A stretch of DNA of 60,000 nucleotides from Hydractinia symbiolongicarpus (GCF_029227915.1 NC_079882.1:26481001-26541000), one strand, 5' to 3'; shown: positions 1 through 12,968, counted from the first letter of the stretch. A program made the numbers and translations. Notes: a model not told the origin generated them from the letters alone.

Positions 1-2930
1 TAAGCATTACGTGAATTTCATAGAGCGAGTTGCGCTTCAACTTAGAGGCACTGTATTAGAATGTTTTTTATAGAACGTCAAAACACGTGAAATAAAATTT
101 CTGACTTCTGACTTATTTTTTGTGAAGATTTTTTTGTTAAAAAAAATTGTAAATTTAAAATTTATGAAGACGAAAATTGCTTAAAATTAAAACATTTGGC
201 ATCTCCATGGTTAGTGATTCTTAATTTAGTCCTGCTTTCGCACCCTTTGGAAACTCACAAATTTTCATTTCTCACACATGTCTTTCTTCGCATATTATTA
301 CCATAATTATGAACAAATAAAAAAGCTGCCAAAATTTTCTACTGTTGTTGAAAAGAAATGCCGAAGTGTTATAACACAGTATTTACAAACAAATATAATT
401 CTTGCTATGTTTTAAATTTGGCAGATAGCCAAACGTGTTACATATGAAGTAATTGTATAAACATTTTTTTCTCCTGATTTAAGTTGTGTTTGATTATGTT
501 TAAAAAATGTTTGTTTGTTTAGGTTTGATAAGAAAAAGATGATTCGTGGTGGTATTTTTTTGACCTCTCTGTTGTAGAAACACCGAACCGCGAATAAATG
601 CTAATCTTTCCGACCGTCAATTTAATAGCTAAAACGTAGCGTCAAGCAAACCATGCAACTTTACAGTGCTAGCAACAACTAATGCAGCAAAAAGAAGGCA
701 AAAATAATAATAAGCAGAAAAATAATGTGTAAAACAAGCAAATAATCATTTTCCAAAACTGCTCGTAAGCAAGAAACTCCAATTCATTATTTCAAAAATC
801 GTTATATAGTCAACACCTAAAGGTCGGATTCTAAGGCTAATATTTTAGTCGATAAAATCCTTCTAGAAAAAAATTAAGCTAGAAAATAATTCAAATGATA
901 AATTCCACAAAAAACGCGTTTTTTTTCACAAGTTGCTAAGAACAAAAACATACGTCTAAAACAAATGCAACAAACGAATCAAAGATACTATAAATGCACG
1001 TGCCTACTGTTGTCTATTTTCTTCGCGCTCTTTAAATGAAATTAACAAATTGATTTTTTAACGTTACCGCATACTTTTTAACAAAAATGACAATGATTTT
1101 TTCGGTTCAATTTCTTTCTTTCTTTTTCATTCTCTTCAGCTAAAAGTTTCAATTATTTTGTTTTACTATTATTTTATTTATTTTACTTTCCTATTCCTTG
1201 GAGAACAAAAATAAACCCTAAATGTTCATCACTCATCATATGATGATGGTTTTTAATAGACGTAAAATTTTGATAAGAATTTACTTTTTCTCAAACTCCA
1301 TTCCTTACGAGCTTTAAAAAAATATTTCATAACGCATTGCAATATTTGCCCCTTTTAGTTATGTTCTCCAAACCATTCTTACCTTCATCTTTTTTACATT
1401 GCTATTATGTAGTAAAAAATTTTATTCTGCATTTTACCGAACTAATAATGTAGTCGCGTGAAAAAATACCTGCTAACTATCTGAATTGGATTTGATTTTA
1501 AAATAGTGTAAAAAGAGTGTTAAAACACGCAAAATACAGCAACAACAAAAATTTGTAAATAAGTATAAAATGTACTAATTAATTAAGAAATATTTAAAAA
1601 GTAACCTGCTCTTTTCTCCATTGCAGTAGCCACGCAATTTTAGTGGGACTGTGCTGTCCTGAATAAGTGATTGTATTCAATCATCAATGAAGGGAACATT
1701 GATTATATAATGTCACAAGACCCACTCTACCAATTACCATTGTTCCGTTTATTGCTTAATAGTTTTGTGCAAGGTCCAACTCGGTAAAACTTAATGAGGT
1801 GATTACAATTTGAAGCTTATTAAACTTTGAAGCATTTGTGGTAAATATATAATTTCGCAAAGAAAATCATACCGCGGATAGGTTCGTGAAGTCAGAGCCA
1901 TAGTTAATAACCCAAATGTTCTATTTTTAGAAGTTGCATAATGCCATTCTCTCACGCGTTTGTTAATAGATTTGTTTTAAAAATATTTTTAATAGACTTT
2001 GTTTATTTTCAACCGTGTCAAAAAACAAACAAACACAGCAATAGTGTAAGGCATATTGACTGTTTGAATCTGTTTTACTTTTTTGTATTTCATGTCTCCT
2101 AAAAGTATTCCGAACTTGCTGTTCTTTTCACAGGGGTTCCTTTGAGTGCTAAATGATGATTGATATCAAGTTCCATGCAAGTGGAATGATACGACACTGA
2201 TGTAAACTGACATTGGATATTGCATCAATAAAAATGCGTTGCGCGAGCACAGTAGTAGAAACTCTATGAAGTGTATAATAAGAAGAAAGAGTAAAACATA
2301 ATTAGAAATGATGCTTGTAATTTGGAAATACTCTAAAAATTCATAAAAAAATCAAATTTTAATGTTTATAAAACTTAAATTGCATACAAGTAAATACAAT
2401 TTTAGGAATTTGCAGAAGTACGCATTTTTTTATTTAAGACTGGATGTGCTTAGATTCGTGAAGAATTAGGCTAAACTTGGTCCTATTGGACTTTATACTG
2501 CAAAAAAATATTTCTTACCTATTTCAAAATTTTTAAAGTTACTAATTAAAAAACTGTACATGTTTTGAAAATAATTAATGCCTTTTTTACCAATAAAATA
2601 TTTTGTTCCACTTTTTTTTCACTTTAATCTTGCATTTTGTTTTCTAGGCATTTATTTTATGCTGTTAGCAATTTCAAATTCAAAACATTTATGAATCCTA
2701 TGTATATTTAAATCATTGAAAAGCATCTGAGATGCTTTTTTTAAAGTTGAAATCGATCCTAACCGACCGCTCTAGTTTGAGCGAAGATCCAAATTAAAAA
2801 AGTCGTGGATATATATTGCTTGATAGGAATATAGTTTAAAAAAGTATAGTTTATAAAATATAAGATATTAAGTAACAAGTAACAACAAAAATATAAACTA
2901 TAATGTCTAAAAAATCCTGAAGAAACATTA
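1..2930. other. AT-rich non-coding stretch, no gene seen
   Basis: I see no coding exon, RNA gene or clear mobile element here. The sequence is AT-rich with many homopolymer A and T runs. A small inverted repeat with 9-bp arms (AAAAGCATC / GATGCTTTT) occurs near 2718-2738, followed by a T run; in an animal genome this is probably incidental. Confidence 0.6.
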
Positions 2931-2935
2931 AAGGG

Positions 2936-3302
2936 AAACAATAACAATAACAACAACAACAACAACAGAAAAAACAACAACAAAAACATAAACAGCAGAA
3001 GATGGTGGCAGTAAAATTATCAAAAACACTTTAATATCATAAAAATAACAACAACAACAACAAAAATAGTAACAATAAGAAACAAAAACAACTACAGAAG
3101 GCGCTGCATGAACAAAAATATTATTAAAAACAGAAAAACGCCAGTAACAATAACGAAATTTCTACAATACAACAAAAACAGCAACAAAAAACACAGTGAA
3201 ACTAGTAATAATAAAGAACAACAACAACAAAATAACAACACAAAGCAACAACAAAGCAACAACGACAACAAAACAACAACAAAGCAAGACATGAAGAACT
3301 CC
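2936..3302. repeat. CAA-rich imperfect trinucleotide repeat tract
   Basis: The plus strand carries many blocks of CAA/AAC/ACA, interrupted by short A-rich spacers. Open frames across it give Asn/Gln/Lys/Thr-rich (plus) or Leu/Phe/Cys-rich (minus) low-complexity translations on both strands, which is what a degenerate triplet microsatellite produces. I do not treat them as genes. Confidence 0.85.
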
Positions 3303-6300
3303 TAGGTTTAAGTAATAACATTACATTTATAATTTTTGTCACATTGTAAATAATGTCGCAAATAGACCAGGAAACACATTTTCACTAACTAAAAAACTAC
3401 TATGAGATTCTAGGTGTTAATGTGAACAATTTTTACTTGTTTTTAAACTACATAGTAAGTAGAAGATTTTCTGATACACCTTTTTCTTTATTTTTATCAA
3501 AGTTTGCAAGGTTATACATAGCAACTATATTGCTACCAAAGCTTTACTTCTCGAGTTAAGATTTAACTTAAAGAGCGATGAACATTGAAATTCGAGAAAG
3601 GAACTTTCAAATTTTGAAAATATTTTGCTAGCTTCACATTTGAGCGAAAAAAATTTATTTTATAGCGAATGGAAATAAAACTTACTGGTATACATTGCTT
3701 GTATCTGCAACTAAAATCACAAAGTCACCAATTACTACGATCTCTGTGCCAACCCTTGAACTTAGTTATATATCTTTTTGTTTGCTCATGCAGCTGAGAA
3801 TATTTATAGCATTAACATGAAACTGAGGCTAGACCGCTTGTTAATTAACCATGTGAGAAAATTCTTGAGCTGTAGGTAGCAAGCAAATAACCGTGTAAAA
3901 TGTTCACTGAAATTGGAAACCAATTCACATTCGTATGTTGCAAAAGTTTGTTTGCTGATGAAAATAGTAGTTGGAAATATAAGTCTACTTGAAAGAAACG
4001 GCGGGAATGTAACCATGACAACACGGTAATAGAAATGGTTACGAGGCATTTAAAAGATAATATAGTTGTTTTTCTTGGCAGAATTTACGGTTGACAGGAG
4101 TGTTTTTTATGTAATATTGCTTCCTACAGATTTTGGGACACAATGGTGGTACAAAAAGGGTTGTTAGTTTTGTTCATATTAAAGTAGCCATGTTACAAAA
4201 TGAAAAACGTTGGTGACGTTGTTGCGTGCCTACCATCTTGATTTGACCTCATATTTTGAAGCAAATAAATTCTTGTGTCAACAAATTTGGTAGCATTTTA
4301 GCTTTTGGATTAATTACGTTTACTGTACGTAAGATTTGATGATAACAAGACAATGCATGCAATATCTGATTGTTTTCGGTTTGTTAAGCAAAACAAATTT
4401 CCTCAACCAAACTTTCCGCAAGAAAACCATAAGATGGATGTTTTTGGTTGAGAAGTCATATGCCAGCGTGTCACAAAGTGTGGAAGTTGTGAGAAATTCA
4501 AAATAAACCATTGTTTAAGTTGATATAAACATAAAAAGTATTCTTATATATATATGAAATGCTGTGCATCTTTTGACTAAGAAAGCTAGTAGATCACATA
4601 TTTTTATTTACGAATCAGGGAACAAAACTTCATTTTTTCATATGTTCAACCTTAAATTGTTTTCATTTTATTTTTATATTTCGAGTATTTTTATTGATTT
4701 TTTAGTAAGTTACACATTTTGACGACCAATGTTCTTATTGAAAAATTAGGTGTATAGGCGCAAGTCAACTTTTTAAGTATACAACGTGTGTTAATAGACG
4801 AATGGCAGACAAAAATATAAAGAGAATTGTGCTTCATTGCCTGATAAAAGTTTTTTGAAAACTACGAGGGTTAATTTGCAGCTCCAAATTCCCCTTGTAA
4901 ATAAAAAAAGTGCCCTTAACGCGCTTGATCGTTATGCCGCATATCTGTTCGAGTTCAAAGAAGAGTTTAAGTTGACCTGTAAAATGTAACAGATGCACGA
5001 AATACATTTGTCGGTTTTTATTTTTTTATCACAGACCGTCCTCTCCATAAACTGTTGTCACCAAAAATCTACCCCCACTTCATCATATAGAATCAGAGGA
5101 TTTTGGCGCAGTAACATGACGCAGCAGATATTCTCACTTACTCACACTTTTAAACTGGCCACGTGTCTAAAATATGTTAAAGACCCGGGTATTGATTAAT
5201 CGAATCTAATTAATAAACATAGTAATATAATTATGTAGGAAATTATTAAGGAAATACCTGCTCAACAAAAGAGTTGGGTTGTAAAGTGATTTCAATAGAA
5301 ATTTGTCATTAGAACTACATTGAATGCTGATGGCAACATTTTACTAAATATGGTGTTGTGATAACCCACTCTACATGTACACCTCAGTAAGCAGAAATAA
5401 AATTGTTGTTCAAGGACTTTACTAGAAGAAAGACTGTACTTCAGAATTTTTCCATCGACTTTCTTACTGTTCTTATGCCTACATACAATAAATGTTAAAA
5501 TCATTAAAAATATCTCATGCATGTCTGTTTAAAAATTTTGCTAGTCGCAAAAAAGTGGAGTTTTTGCACCCTAATATTGACCAATTGATGTCATTTGTCA
5601 AAAACAAAAGGCCCTCATGAATATTCTACAGGGGTTTTATATGAGCTAAAAAAAATTTAACAGGAAAGCATGAAGTTGAGCAGCTAACGAATCTGAATTG
5701 GAAATATCTTTAATTCTTAATAATTCTTAACTGCAATCGACACAGTTGCAATCCAGAAAACATAAATTATCAATCAAGACTTAATGTAATTTCGTAGAAA
5801 TGACATTTGTTTCAATTCAACGATACACTAATTAACGTACATTTTTTACTTTAAAAGCATTTAATCTTTCCTTGACTTCAAGGTAAGCTGTTAACATTTC
5901 TGGTTCAGGTAATTGAATTCCATTAAAATTGTATTTCTGAGATATTGTTTTAACATTTCGGCTCTATTATTTAAGCCACTGTGCGATAAAAACTTGTCTT
6001 CCCAAAATGTGTTTTGTGTGTTTAAAGCTTCACGGAAAATGTGCGCTAAATATAGCATCATATAAAAAAATGCACAAAAGTACTAAAATTGTCTCCTTTG
6101 GGGATATTGTATGCCATACTAAGCAATCCTATTCTTTTGTCAAACATTAAGTGTAGATAAAATTATCTTTGTTATAGTGTGCAAAAATAGGATCTGCGCA
6201 AAATTGTATTTACAAAGAAGCGGGAAAATCAGATCCGCAAAATTTACATGTATGTGCAACATGTACCCGTGGCATTTTCAAAATCTCACAACTGTTTTAA

Positions 6301-6867
6301 TTAATGGATGAAATTCCTTTGAAATTTTGTGACTTTTCCTAACTTTTATTGGATGGAAATAAAAAAATTATTTTCCAAAAATTGTACTGTCAATGTCACT
6401 TTGTCCTTTATTGACAGGTGGTCATATCAACTTTTGCTGTAGTGCTAAAAATAATTGTTTTCTAAACTAACCAGTTGTATAAATATGTGATTATGCATGT
6501 GATAGTGACAAAAAGTCATCATACAATGTTGACTTCCGTACTATGTAATTCACAGATCGAAATATCGGCAATTTACAGACCAGAATATTTGTATTGTTCT
6601 AATTTTTCATTACTATTGCCATAAGATAACGTCATAGGTCATTTTGTCACATTTCAATCCAATTTTTCTTGATTGAGTAATTACTGACATAAATGCGCAT
6701 AGATAAAGCAAGTTTTATTAAATGACAGTTGCTGACACCGAGGTACTCAAACATCGATTATCCAAAAAAAAGATTTTTTTTTCCAATAGGGTTAAAACGA
6801 ATTCTACGCATTATTCAAAGGTAAAAGGCAATCATACAAATCTTAAAAAGCATGGCTATTATTATAG
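3303..6867. other. AT-rich non-coding stretch, no gene seen
   Basis: No gene or repeat family recognised. Open frames are all under 85 codons, have no recognisable domain and show no similarity to the peptide family in this window. A short (TA)n run lies near 4546-4554. Confidence 0.55.
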
Positions 6868-6932
6868 TGACTAGTCGTTAGCCCTTCAAGAATCCATAAT
6901 TCATCCGTCCTATTTATTTCGGTCCTTCAAAT
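6868..6932 (+). repeat. Fragment of dispersed repeat R1 (left edge)
   Basis: The segment opens with TGACTAGTCGTTAGCCC, which resembles the left edge of the repeat seen at 8.3, 23.4, 30.2 and 48.2 kb (ACTAGT, then GTTANCCCGTGG). A Gly/Pro-type hairpin stem present in the other copies is degraded here. It directly abuts the 56-bp tandem repeat, so the two may belong to one non-autonomous element. Confidence 0.45.
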
Positions 6933-7186
6933 ATCACCTGTTGTGCATATCGCAAACATCGCTATCCGGTGTATCCTTAGCAAAGAGTATCACCTGTTGT
7001 GCATATTCCAGACATCGTTATCCGGTGCATCCTTAGCACAGAGTATCACCTGCTGTGCATATCGCAGACATCCCTATCCGGTGCATCCTTTGCACAGAGT
7101 ATCACCTGTTGTGTATATCGCAAACATCGCTATCCGGTCCATCCTTAGCACAGAGTATCACCTGTTGTGCATATCGCAGACATTGC
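6933..7186 (+). repeat. 56-bp tandem repeat, about 4.5 units
   Basis: Units begin at 6933, 6989, 7045, 7101 and 7157, each opening with ATCACCTG(T/C)TGTG and containing a CTATCCGGT core; the last is partial. The unit length is not a multiple of three. The frames running through it (one of 119 codons) therefore read each unit in a different phase and are not evidence for a protein. Confidence 0.9.
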
Positions 7187-8343
7187 TTGTACAAAGTAGC
7201 CGGCAATTCGGCTACCATTTTAAACAGAATATGGCTTTTATTCAGGAGAACCAGGTGAACCCGGCGTCGCAGAACCATGTTAAGCCACAAGTAACTGTGT
7301 GATCCAGCGTTGAACGTCCATTGTAGTGCAATGAAATTGTCCCGCACGTGCAGGTAGATCTTTTTGTACGGGTATGCAATATGTTGTAAATTGAACGAAG
7401 TGCACACAACATTAGTGTTTCGGGTGTAATATATATTTCGAAAAATAACTTTCCCGCAACCGAATAATCGGTCAATAATATTTAATTTCGCGGAATAAGT
7501 TTCGCGGCAAAGGTTGAAATTTCCTCAATTATAGCACGGGTAGAACAGTAATCATGCAACAAAAATCTTTTAACATTCACGTTTTATTTTCCCTATTATA
7601 CAAAAAAACATTTTACATTTTCACAAAACAAATGGATTTTCATCAACGTCAATTCATTTTCTTCTATTAAAGATTGGTATTCATCATGCATTTTTCAAAA
7701 AAGTTCTGCTTTTGACTTTTACGGGATATACATGCATCAAACAAACGCATCACCTCATCTCTTTATCCGCCGTTATTAACCTTTTTCTTTTTGAAACACG
7801 GAGTTACTTTGACAGGTAAAATTAGGGGGCAAAGAAGATAAAACTTACGATCTGCCTAACGGAGGCATGGAAATCCCGGCATAATTCATTTATAGAACAC
7901 AAAAAAGGGAGCTCAGTGACCGAATGAGAAAGAGAATATCGGAGGAGATAAAAAAGTTTAAAGAAAGAAGAAAAATAGGGATAGAGAATAGTTTGAAAAA
8001 AAGGAAAGAAAAAATAGCGAAAAACTTTTTGTATTTTTTCCCTCTAATTTAGTGCGGATTGGCTGAAATATCATGTAATCGCGGAAAAAAAGGAAGTGTT
8101 TTTGCTTTCCAATTTTTGACAAAAAAGTGTATGTAGCCATATGTATATAGCTGCTGAATTCACATCTACTATTTGTTCAAGAAGTTTGTTAAAAGAAGTT
8201 GTGACACATATTTTTTAACGTTTAATGATGTGTTAGATGATGAAAACTATCTTTTCTCCTAACTTTTATTTTGTTTAGTTAAAACTTAACTTATATTTCA
8301 TTTTTTAAAAAGATGTTTCAGCCCGGTAGAGTTGAAAACATTT
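7187..8343. other. Non-coding stretch with a purine-rich tract
   Basis: No gene supported. A strand-asymmetric purine-rich tract (AG-rich on the plus strand) runs from about 7924 to 8025. A short frame near 7231-7275 would read Gly-Glu-Pro-Gly-Glu-Pro-Gly but is closed by stops on both sides. Confidence 0.5.
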
Positions 8344-8508
8344 TAGCCCGGGAAACTAGTCCAAAGAAAAATACACGGTTTCGCCCGACTTTTAAACATC
8401 ACGGGAATTAGCCCATTGCAACCAAGTCGATAAAATAAATTGCATTTACTATTCCGTGTGTTAGAAGTACGGTTTTTTTTCTTGCGTACAGACCGACAAA
8501 ATTCGGGT
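8344..8508 (+). repeat. Dispersed repeat R1 copy
   Basis: It shares ordered motifs with copies at 23433 and 30223: an ACTAGT/CCCG-containing left part, TTTCGCCCG, a central CCGTGTGT-like motif, and a right end with TGCGTACAGACCGACAAAAT then CGGG. This one is diverged, and its left end has no clean hairpin. No open frame spans it. It is probably a non-autonomous mobile element of unknown class. Confidence 0.55.
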
Positions 8509-9980
8509 TCGTTTGTCCTACACATTCCTGTTATTGAACCTGAAGCTAACTTACGAATCTTCTTAGTTCTGCACAGTTTATCACCATGGTGTGTTTTCTG
8601 TTGGTTGATTTCAACTCAACAAACAGGAACTCAATGCTTTGGGGAAAAATCACGACATTTTGTAGCATACTGTGGTATCCGCATAAAAATTGTTGTTTTG
8701 ATTGATGATTGTGTAAAAAGTTGATGCGTTGGTACTTTCCCTTCATTGTAGAAATCGTTCAAGTTCTGGTAAGGATCAAGTATTTCGCGTATACGTATTG
8801 TATTGGATAAGACAAAAATAATCACGTTATTTGCGCTTATTGAAATCATTTTTTGTTTCTGCTGCGATTTTTCGCCACATCTTAGGCTTTGCAACCAGAA
8901 ATTTCTACCTAGCGCTCAGTGTTGTAGCAATATTTGTTGCATTCGTGCAGAATAAACAAAATTCACTTTTCGTGTGGCGAAAACGTGCCTGCAAGGACTG
9001 TGAAACCATCTCATTAAGAGAAACGAAGGTGTTTGTACGATGTTTATTAAGTACAGTGAAACAGGTTTTAAATGTCACTAACATTTGAAAGTTGGTTAAC
9101 TAAAAACAGGAAACCAGAAATAACATATTGGAAAAGCGTTGCAGCTACAAGCTCTATGGAGAGGGTTTATATCGCCTATATCACTTTATATTACCTTCTA
9201 TGGCAAAATTTGGTAATGTTGACAAAAAACGTTGGTGAACATGATAGCGACATTAAAATGGTTATTTTTGGTCAACTTAATGGTAAATTGGCTCAAAAGA
9301 TAAACGTCCTTTGGAGTTCCATTTCAACGGATGGCTTTTCCTCCCTCCGACTGTAAGTATGTTGCCTTGATATGATGTTACCTGCCAAAAAGGTCGGTTT
9401 GCAGTAAGTAGATTGCTTTAAATAGGCTAACAACACTGCGTTTAAACTGCGCCAAAGTAAAAAAATATTAATTAAAAGCCGAATGCGCTTTCACTGTGAC
9501 ATCTCCGCTGACCGTTTACATGCATATCTGTTATCAATATATTGATTCTTTATCTCTTAATATGCACTTATGTCAGAATATGTCCCAAATCTAAAACTGT
9601 TTCGTTGTTAAATAAATTTCACAGTCAAAAAATTTTTGATTTTCGCATTCAGTTATTTTTCTTTACCCTATTCGGTCAGGGGTGTGGGGGGATTCTGGCC
9701 CATGTAACGGTGTTTTTTTTAATAACTCCTTAACGCTATCCTGCATGGCTATGATACTTACTGAGTTTCAATACACCTTCATGACAAATATTTAGGCTCC
9801 ATGCCTTTTAGGGGCATTGATATTGGCTATTACTCGAAACTACCCCTAAAAATCTCTATGAAACCCTTCTTATAACGGGGAAAATATAATAACTCTTGTT
9901 AGGATAATCCTTAGAACTTGAAACTTACAACACAACTTTTTTTCATAACGTAAAATCATTTTCCATTTTGTGGACACGTG
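8509..9980. other. Non-coding stretch; part of dispersed repeat R3 near 9310-9510
   Basis: Two overlapping frames (8831-9088 and 9072-9356, plus strand) show no domain, signal peptide or similarity that I can recognise. The part from about 9310 to 9510 resembles 44215-44405: both carry CTTTCCTCC/TTCCTCCCTCCGACTGT followed by related blocks. It is therefore more likely dispersed repeat than gene. Confidence 0.4.
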
Positions 9981-10301
9981 ATTAATCCAATTTCCCGATT
10001 TTTTTTTAATTTACCCGAGAATCGAAAGAAAACGGATTTCCGGGCAATTTTAGGCAACTTTTTATGCGATCCATGTAAAAACCGGAAAATATGTTAAATA
10101 ACCTTTATGTAGCTGTCAGAAACTTCAAACAGAATGTGAAAATTCGATCTAGAACTAAAATAATTGAGTTTTAAGCAGATGGTGCAATTTTGAACAAATT
10201 TCAAGCTTTTGATGACTTCACAGAAAATGTGCTGACGCAAGCAAAACTTTATTGCTCCCATTCTGTTTCTTTTATGACGTACCATAAGTGTGACAAGTTT
10301 G
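9981..10301 (+). repeat. Dispersed repeat R2, copy 1
   Basis: Aligns by eye over about 320 bp with 48800-49117. Shared blocks in the same order are ATTAATCC, TTTCCCGATTTTT, ATATGTTAAATAAC, CAGAATGT, TCTAGAAC, GATGAC, GCTGAC and TATGACGTAC before CAAGTTTG. No long open frame is conserved between the copies, so it looks like an old non-autonomous element. A run of eleven to twelve G residues follows near 10336. Confidence 0.7.
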
Positions 10302-12189
10302 ATTTAATTTGAAAAGCCTATGAAAATTTATTGAGGGGGGGGGGGAGGCGAAATCCCCCCAGGTCATAATATGTTCGAAAAACCCCGGATCGAATAAGGT
10401 TAATCTAAGCAAGAAATTAAAATTAATTATTGTCCATTCATAATAGCTTTTGTTAGGTTTTCGACTTTATTTTCGCAATTATTTCTCTCTACGCATCACA
10501 TTCTCGTTTGTTTAAAGTTAAAAATCAAAGGTGTAATTTGTCAACACTTATCGGTTGAGAACGATAAAGAAACATTTCAGGCTAAGATTCTGCCAAAAAA
10601 GAATGTACTTTAATAGATTATAAAAACAACGTCGTCTGCAGAAAGACATATTGTTAGGAATAAATGGGTAACTTGATTTTGATACCAATTTTTTTGGTTC
10701 GAGGAGTACTATGCTTACGTTTGTTTTTGTTGTTAATTTTGTTTCCTAGTTACAATTTTTTCCATGCATGAGTCCATCCTCGTAGGAGCCCACCATGAAC
10801 AACTTATATAACTTGCATAGGCGTATGTTAGGGGAGTATTGATATACCAACATCGGTTTAACAGCAACCTGAAATATATTTGTTATAGATGTTTATTAAT
10901 CAGTACATTTTGTCGCTTTTGTTTTATAAACAGGACAGGCCAATAAACGAGTGGTAGATTTTAAGATTTTAGTGAGAATCAACGAACAATGCGAGTTGAC
11001 AAAACGGCCGGGTTTCAGATGCGAAGGCCCTGGAAGCAAACGCATTTTTAGAGTCCTAAAAGACGTAAATCGCATTATTTTAGTGGGATAGCGTGCAGAT
11101 TTATATATCCACCTGTAAAATGCCGAATTCAGTAATGTTTTTTATGAGACATATTCACCATTGAAATAATGATTTTAGTATTCTTTTATATGAGTTAGCA
11201 CTTGCGCTTTCAAATCTGCTTTTTATTTATTTTGTTTCGAGTAAAATGCCCAATTCAAAATGTACTTTAAGAGGAAGCAATTCTGCATTTTAAATTAGAA
11301 ACAACTTTTTACCCCCTTTACTTCTTTTAGAGGCTGTTTACACGTACCCGACATGAAACTCATTTTCGTTAATCGGTTGTGATAGAGGATAGTATGAATA
11401 TATATTTGTTCAAGTTTTCGGGTAAATATTTTGTAAAAGATGAAAAAGACAAGTGTACCAAATGAACTGGCTTTTGTTGCTTTATTTGTTATGACCCAAA
11501 GTTTTTGTTTGTGTTGTTGTTCTGTTGTTGTTGTTGTTGTTGTTGTTATTTACCTTTTGTGTCTATCTTTTAGGTGAGGAAGGTACCGTATGCATTATAT
11601 ATGTTGAAAGCAGTTTTTGGAAAAATAGGTTTTGAACGTTGACAACTGAGTTTTCATATAATTTATGCAAACAAACAAAGAGGAGGGATGGCATTGATTT
11701 CAATTTGACTGTTTGTGTAAGATTTTATGTATATACAAAGACAAGGTGCAATATAAGGGAACTTTATTGTTGAATAAGGATTTACTCATCATCAATCATT
11801 GACAGCTCATTCTTTAGATGCGATGTGTTTCGTGAACAACTGGAGAGATTAATTTGATTTTTTGTGGCAATAAAAATCTTAATCAAAAATACTCTTTCCT
11901 ATCGTGTTCCCTGATAAATTTTATGCCAGATGAGACATAAGAAACGTTTCTTTAAATTTGTGATTTTTTAAGAGGGGGGTCCTTATTGCAGATTCCTAGA
12001 TGTGTATTAAAAGCAATGACTAAACAAACAGCTGTAGACACTTTCTTGACTTAACAACCAACTGAATTTATAGATATTGCAAAGTGCTTGTCATTTTAAT
12101 AATACTGTATTTTAATACAGCGGCCTCTACTAAGCTACCGTTTTAGAGTAAGAAAAATTACTGTAAAAAACTAAACTAACACGTTGTAA
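10302..12189. other. Non-coding stretch, no gene seen
   Basis: Apart from a poly-G run (about 10336) and a (GTT)n microsatellite at 11511-11547, I recognise nothing in it. It ends where similarity to the 3' flank of the peptide-gene units begins. Confidence 0.5.
11511..11547. repeat. (GTT)n microsatellite
   Basis: A run of GTT triplets on the plus strand with a single early interruption. A shorter run lies near 17557-17570 inside the array. Confidence 0.9.
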
Positions 12190-12390
12190 AAACTCTGCTA
12201 GGAGGGAAGAAAAACATGTACTCTTATTGCCTTTAATTATTTTCTATTTCTTTAAAAATGATTTTGTCTAAAAATAGATTATATTATAAATTTATAACAC
12301 GTTATAAATAACTATATTATGTGAATATACAATTTTTTTAATTTTTGTTTATCGAAAGATTGTCTTGCAAACCATTTGTCATTCATAGAA

Positions 12391-12621
12391 TTAAACATCT
12401 TTACAATGCTCCATACAATACATTCGGTAATGTAAACAATTAAATTGTTCCATCATATTAACGGCTCTGTTACTGCACATATCATATCGTCCTGTGCACA
12501 AACTGCGGCAAGTGAAACCTTGTTCGTGAGGAGCTCTTATAAAAGTTGCTAACGGTAAAGATTGAACCGTTGTCATCAGAAGAAGAACATGAACCAGCAT
12601 GCGGTATTGTAAAGCAATCAT
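12391..12621 (-). CDS. Secreted six-cysteine peptide, family copy 1
   Basis: A 76-residue single-exon precursor. Residues 1-21 look like a signal peptide (hydrophobic core LVHVLLLM, likely cleavage after VQS). A short linker with LPLATFIRAPHEQG follows, and then the cysteine domain with Cys at 38, 42, 49, 62, 69 and 73. It ends in CKDV. Nothing in the sequence identifies the target; a secreted defence, venom or signalling peptide fits. This is the leftmost copy of the array. It differs from the consensus at Val10, Leu24 and Ile28, and carries the LHY/MEH version of the C-terminal part. A TATA-like box lies about 125 bp upstream and the 18-bp upstream element at 12969-12986. The ATG is in the same position as in all other intact copies. 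Confidence 0.85.
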   Translation of the reverse strand: MIALQYRMLVHVLLLMTTVQSLPLATFIRAPHEQGFTCRSLCTGRYDMCSNRAVNMMEQFNCLHYRMYCMEHCKDV

Positions 12622-12745
12622 ATTATTTCAGTATCTGGATGCTTTCTCAACTTAAAATTATCTCTCTTTAAAATGAAGTTTTCTGATGAAGATATGTATG
12701 ATTTGATTGTCGAGTTTGAAATGAAAACTTTGAAAGTCTTTACGC

Positions 12746-12752
12746 ATTTATA
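12746..12752 (-). promoter_or_regulatory. TATA-like box of copy 1
   Basis: TATAAAT on the gene strand, followed by GCG as in copies 3 and 8, about 125 bp before the ATG. The conserved upstream TTGC-rich block found in other copies is partly degraded here. Confidence 0.6.
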
Positions 12753-12968
12753 CCGTGTAGCAACAACATGTGTCATTATTAATTTAACGTATCCGCAGGT
12801 TATTAGTATGTCATTTCATGGTAACCACTTCTTCTCGGTACGTAGGAAGTATTTCCATTCTCAAGGCATGGCATAAATTTTGTGAAACAGGAAAACTTCT
12901 TTTTTAATGCCATTTAGATAAGCAGTTTGTTTGCAACGGAAAATAAGTATTACACAACTTTAATATTT

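Noticed and set aside
3108-3305. Asn/Gln-rich open frame
   Set aside because: Entirely within the CAA-rich microsatellite; the minus strand has a comparable frame.
7231-7275. Collagen-like Gly-Glu-Pro-Gly-Glu-Pro-Gly reading, which could hint at a minicollagen exon
   Set aside because: Only two to three Gly-X-Y triplets and stops close by on both sides; no polyproline or cysteine motif of minicollagens next to it.
6943-7302. 119-codon open frame on the plus strand
   Set aside because: It runs through the 56-bp tandem repeat, whose unit is not a multiple of three; successive units are read in different phases, so the frame is a by-product.
8831-9356. Two overlapping plus-strand frames of 85 and 94 codons
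   Set aside because: No recognisable domain, overlap in different frames, and the 3' part resembles a dispersed repeat near 44.2 kb.
10330-10370. G-run followed by a C-run as a possible quadruplex or recombination site
   Set aside because: A single homopolymer run with a short complementary run; no supporting context.
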